Source: Pseudomonas frederiksbergensis
GTDB taxonomy: Bacteria > Pseudomonadota > Gammaproteobacteria > Pseudomonadales > Pseudomonadaceae
NCBI RefSeq assembly: GCF_000802155.2
Contig: NZ_JQGJ02000028.1
Location: 1 to 45,220 of the forward strand
Direction of reading: 5' to 3'
Length of the DNA: 45,220 nt
Both the position numbers and the translations under genes were made by a program. The notes under the pieces are model-generated. The model worked only from the letters and a program-made list of their open reading frames with translations. It had not been told where the DNA came from and did no database searches. Positions 42,701-45,220 of the stretch are shown in pieces; within the stretch, counting starts at the first letter, position 1; every line of letters begins with the position of its first letter.

Positions 42701-43584
42701 GGGACAAAGAGCCCTTCGTCATGGGTACCCAGGCGACATGCGCCCAGTTGACGCCGCCTCCTGTGTTGACGGGTGTTGAAGTCCTGATAGGTGAAGGCTC
42801 TACCTATCTGGTTCATTTGAAGCCACACATGACGCTACGCCTCTGCACGCCGGGCGCCCTGGCAACTGCGACGCCTCGACTGCCAGTGGCGTCCACTTGG
42901 GAACTCGACGCCACTGGCCTTGGCCACGTAACGATAAAGCTGCATCCCCAGTTGTTGCAGATCGGAAGCGTGCTCATTCATCTACCTGAATATGGCGCGC
43001 AAGACCTGATCGACCAGATAAACATCATCACTGCCAACGGCGTCGTCCATGCCGTCGACATCCTCTTTGAAAGTGTCGATGCAGACGCCATCGATGCCCG
43101 ATATTTTCGCCCCCCGAAAACACCCAGCGAAACACTTCCAGTGGAACTGTCCACACTGGCCGCCACGGAAATAAAAGTACGCAATATTGCCGTCAGGGAT
43201 GGTTCGGCAGGGACCGTCACCTACGATCTGGAAAAACGGACATGGTGCCTGCGTACGGATCGACTCCGCCTGCTGAAAGCGAGCGAACTCAAGAAGGTCA
43301 ACCTGTGTGAACACCACATCGTTCGATTTCAGGATTTCATCCAGCGCAACCTCGACGAAACCGCCGTCTTTTCCATTGATGTATTGAAGACCCTGCGCAG
43401 CGTGTTCGTCGAGCTGTCAGAAAGGGTGACACCGACAGAAGCTGACGACCTTGAAGTTGCCACGATATTGCTCGGGGCTTTCAGCAGAACCCATTTACCC
43501 ACCGAACGGTATCTCGGACAGGACATCGATCCTTTACAACTCGCCATTCAGCTCACTCTCAAATTCCTGAAACACAGCCACTAA
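39745..43584 (+). CDS. Large toxin-like protein: TcdA/TcdB-like pore segment plus degenerate RTX repeats
   Basis: About 1279 residues from the ATG at 39745. Residues ~1-225 are unassigned and have no signal peptide. Residues ~227-450 resemble the pore/translocation region of TcdA/TcdB and Mcf/FitD toxins: GLGLQAFGVYSGLRGLQDAI, hydrophobic helices at ~309-328 and ~346-388 (VGIGVAALAGFSAAGPVGLV), then AVRQVEEIDEYIELTAYERL and RTGWLAFWLLEPDQEIQNRY. Residues ~530-700 have degenerate RTX nonapeptides (GDGNDTILG, LDGGQGSDTLILAG, GGGDDSIYLLG, GGPGNDSYV), suggesting calcium binding and type I secretion. The ~500-residue C-terminus looks beta-rich and is unassigned. No glycosyltransferase or protease domain was recognised. 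No clear ribosome site: alternative ATGs are at 39835 and 39844. The domain call is by memory. Confidence 0.65.
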   Translation: MEGWENISQHPFDIHVQETRWILGFSTRTWMFRMLENPPRPSPDDLAVVVTDIGDRANERTASTLDFGLADDVPADRERKRRRAQLAVVDELYGPLNIASLTVTRSALDALGATIDGQPLNGQNTFLRIPNRFFVNSLQFSADAIEAQIRSIVDPEDYRLTTLLFELACQRPLAAPPLLIQTADKPAPASLQGKLDKILSYAQKLNIPQALQHTTLAWANKAKSTTMSHTGLGLQAFGVYSGLRGLQDAIKNKDDYNVVFNSISLSAEMTSIAVEDAVVRQATRMFTAAQGAAKDFAQTQLALRLRRGAGLIASALTLPIDIVSAVDAFKAAAKSTGRQATDHYVSAALSITSAVMTVGIGVAALAGFSAAGPVGLVAGLALAVGSQIWGAVRQVEEIDEYIELTAYERLRTGWLAFWLLEPDQEIQNRYIIAKATTEHTKQLQAEAALLLKGPLKDTTEAIVNGAFHVELEEVTFNSTSWLTGEKYLEHHQRPKILDGDDTVDARNGVNIDTPGATIGASAMHKNVHWNIGDGNDTILGVEKKQNTFRYGNGIKHLSGGEKDDVFMFEGTNALPNKLEDSVGPSSLDGGQGSDTLILAGRPEGHQLSKRGYRVDLAGDQVFIIKADNTEHLQTVLKSIENIEIHEGGTNIIKGTDAANIIRSQGHDSIEAGGGDDSIYLLGANNLEADGGPGNDSYVIAHKPGCITLKEDGLDSSIVLLNWRADLIEHWQVTGHDLTIASVFDSNDMDARHVVIRDVYKTVGHRRHLNNKKLIFLTKEGYQLAPDLPDVLEGNASYKASIVVTKQGTPRNPSILLDKGTSIVPRDKDSDYFFSRFVGETTVDIKQPSPYATTLHVDYSSAELTQIEAHYTIHLTKDGDLDTLRYGKCDLTLHFGNSRVHIANLASSDERYTARVADRRLYSKLRLQHVFILVMQDGKSYRLAPASPAPAVFLDRKITKAAPLAWTSDLPLPLPPTKHTYAFRLPRDKEPFVMGTQATCAQLTPPPVLTGVEVLIGEGSTYLVHLKPHMTLRLCTPGALATATPRLPVASTWELDATGLGHVTIKLHPQLLQIGSVLIHLPEYGAQDLIDQINIITANGVVHAVDILFESVDADAIDARYFRPPKTPSETLPVELSTLAATEIKVRNIAVRDGSAGTVTYDLEKRTWCLRTDRLRLLKASELKKVNLCEHHIVRFQDFIQRNLDETAVFSIDVLKTLRSVFVELSERVTPTEADDLEVATILLGAFSRTHLPTERYLGQDIDPLQLAIQLTLKFLKHSH

Positions 43585-43710
43585 CCGGTAAATCCCTTTG
43601 CGATACATAAGTACCGCATCTGCAGCTCGAGCCTCGACGAGAATCGATATTCGAGAGCCCCTGCTCGGGCGATTTGCATTTTCATTTCTTACAAGAGACG
43701 AACGAACTGA

Positions 43711-45180
43711 ATGGCACCTCCAAAAAAACCCCGACGCAGTGCCGGTACTTCCTCCGAAACCGGCCCTACTGCGCCCGACACGGTACCGGAAAGACCTTCC
43801 AGGCCGACAAGGCCATGGAACCCTGATACAACGCAGGATTCCGCAACGGGCCAAGCATCCGGATCGGATGCCGCGCCCTCTCCCACCGTCGTGATAGCCA
43901 ACCTAAGCGCATCCGCACCCACGGCCGGTCCAAGCGCCTCGACCTCCTTGACTCGTTATTATCTCAGGAACGCTTTCTCCGACAGGCTACCCGTCGCAGA
44001 CACCGCAACCGGAATCCGGACGTTTGGCACGCGCTCGTATGTCACCTTGGAAAGCGGTGAGACAGTCCAGGTGGCAAGGGATTCCGAACAACATTTCAGG
44101 GCCAAGCTGGACAGTGAGCTCCTACCTTCAGGCCCCCGCCTGGAACGCATGCCGGGCAGCTCACTCTGGCGTCAGCAAGGCGCCATGACACGAGACCAGG
44201 GGCCCCAACAACCCTCCATGCTCGACAGCTGGCGCATCTCCCCGGCGTATGCAGCATCCGATCGCATCACCATAGACGGCCATCACTACCAGACGGTGGA
44301 GAACGACAAGGCGAGGCGACGCTCCATTATCTATATCAAGGACCCCAGGCATCGTCCTTATGACTTCGATACGTTTGAAAACCTTCTTTTCTTTCATTTG
44401 CATGAGCAGCCTCGTGCCGCCATCCAGATACCGCCCGATAACCACTGGACGATTGATCCGAGACTTCCTTTTGAAAAGCCGCTGGTGGGCTATGCCATCG
44501 AGTTCTTCCCGGAACTGAGGGCGGACACCCAGAGCAAGTTTTCACGCAGACAATTTGAACTCGCCAACGACAGTTATTTCGCCGATGCTCGGGGATTGAC
44601 CACGCTGAGACAGGTGTTCAACAACTGGAAGGATAAAACGGCCTCGCTGCACCCAGTGTTGACCGATCCTCTTCTGATGCTACCGACACTGCCCGTCTCT
44701 GCGGAACTTGCAGGGTTCAATCGTTCTCTTCAATTGCCACCGCCCTCCCCGACCGGACCATTGGCCCGACTGGACTTCGATCCGAGCTTTTTCTTGCCGC
44801 CGTCACGTACCTTCCCAGTGATAGCGGATGATATCGAGCTCATGAAATTCATGACCGAACGACTTGAACGCAATGGCTACACGGTTTTCCCGGCCCGTTC
44901 GTTACCGTCTTTTCCCAACGTGGTGTTCAAGCGCGCAGAGCATGACTTCATATTTTTCATGACACTGCATCGCACAGAAACCCAAGACATCATCATCCCG
45001 CGTATCAACCCAAGGGATTTCGGCATTGCGTTGTCAAATCAACTCGGTCACGAAACCATGAATGCAATGGAAAATGCCCACAACGACAATAAGCTCATCA
45101 GCCTCAGGGGCGGCATCCAGACACTTCCCAGCCACGATACGCCAACAGGGACGGTGTTCATCGTCAGGGATAATACATAG
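43711..45180 (+). CDS. Protein of unknown function, Pro/Ser/Thr-rich N-terminus; possible partner of the toxin-like gene
   Basis: A 489-residue protein that I do not recognise. Residues ~1-80 are low-complexity, rich in Pro, Ser, Thr and Ala, as in some injected effectors. A compact module follows (RTFGTRSYVTLESGETVQVA and PSGPRLERMPGSSLWR), then RITIDGHHYQTVENDKARRR, FDTFENLLFFHLHEQPRAAI and FELANDSYFADARGLTTLRQ. No signal peptide, membrane helix or known catalytic motif is visible. The ribosome site is weak. It lies 126 nt after the toxin-like gene on the same strand, so the two may be cotranscribed and functionally paired; this is inference. Confidence 0.6.
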   Translation: MAPPKKPRRSAGTSSETGPTAPDTVPERPSRPTRPWNPDTTQDSATGQASGSDAAPSPTVVIANLSASAPTAGPSASTSLTRYYLRNAFSDRLPVADTATGIRTFGTRSYVTLESGETVQVARDSEQHFRAKLDSELLPSGPRLERMPGSSLWRQQGAMTRDQGPQQPSMLDSWRISPAYAASDRITIDGHHYQTVENDKARRRSIIYIKDPRHRPYDFDTFENLLFFHLHEQPRAAIQIPPDNHWTIDPRLPFEKPLVGYAIEFFPELRADTQSKFSRRQFELANDSYFADARGLTTLRQVFNNWKDKTASLHPVLTDPLLMLPTLPVSAELAGFNRSLQLPPPSPTGPLARLDFDPSFFLPPSRTFPVIADDIELMKFMTERLERNGYTVFPARSLPSFPNVVFKRAEHDFIFFMTLHRTETQDIIIPRINPRDFGIALSNQLGHETMNAMENAHNDNKLISLRGGIQTLPSHDTPTGTVFIVRDNT

Positions 45181-45220
45181 ACGCCAAGTGCACCTGTCGC
45201 CCACGTTCAAAAAGACACGC

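Overview
The window reads as a stretch of chromosome from a Pseudomonas of the broad P. fluorescens group. The evidence is the high GC content, the typical Pseudomonas REP hairpins (at least six), and gene blocks whose order matches what I remember of P. aeruginosa PAO1 and P. putida: betX beside yjcH, gcl-hyi-glxR-ttuD-pyk, the methionine-salvage genes with aroC, and prmB to folE. I see no rRNA, tRNA, CRISPR array, insertion sequence or prophage. All synteny statements are from memory.

Positions 1-10.1 kb hold a partial yjcH-like gene, an orphan betaine-binding protein (betX), an AT-richer RHS/TccC-type protein with a variable C-terminal domain, an exported alpha/beta hydrolase translationally coupled to an MlaA-family protein without a lipobox, DUF805 and DUF808 membrane proteins, a divergent TetR regulator, and a second exported hydrolase.

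Positions 10.1-18.1 kb hold a glyoxylate (tartronate semialdehyde) pathway operon: gcl, hyi, glxR, ttuD and a pyruvate kinase, followed by a urea transporter, with a divergent GlcG-like gene. Glyoxylate plus urea is what remains of purines after allantoin breakdown, so the cluster looks like the lower end of purine use. Palindromes built on TTGTATACAA lie in the divergent gcl promoter region, and the same motif lies inside the promoter of a purine permease at 37.5 kb. This suggests one regulon.

Positions 18.1-25.5 kb hold a voltage-gated-type K+ channel with a zinc ribbon, a sulfate-binding protein, an MFS exporter, several small conserved genes, an ankyrin protein, a FATP-type acyl-CoA synthetase, and a DUF3509 gene with a candidate sigma-54 promoter. 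Positions 25.5-29.6 kb are a minus-strand operon: aroC, an MFS transporter, then mtnB, mtnD and mtnC of methionine salvage. Positions 29.7-39.7 kb hold housekeeping and accessory genes (hydrolase, coiled-coil membrane protein, prmB, isochorismatase-family protein, Smr protein, folE, glutaredoxin-like protein). After them come a divergent aminotransferase/MarR pair with two matching operator-like repeats, an AzgA-type purine permease and a LysE exporter.

Positions 39.7-45.2 kb are the most unusual part: a ~1280-residue protein with a hydrophobic segment resembling the TcdA/TcdB (Mcf/FitD-type) pore-forming region followed by degenerate RTX-like repeats, then a 489-residue protein of unknown function with a disordered Pro/Ser/Thr-rich N-terminus. 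I read them as a candidate secreted toxin or effector pair; this is inference and untested.
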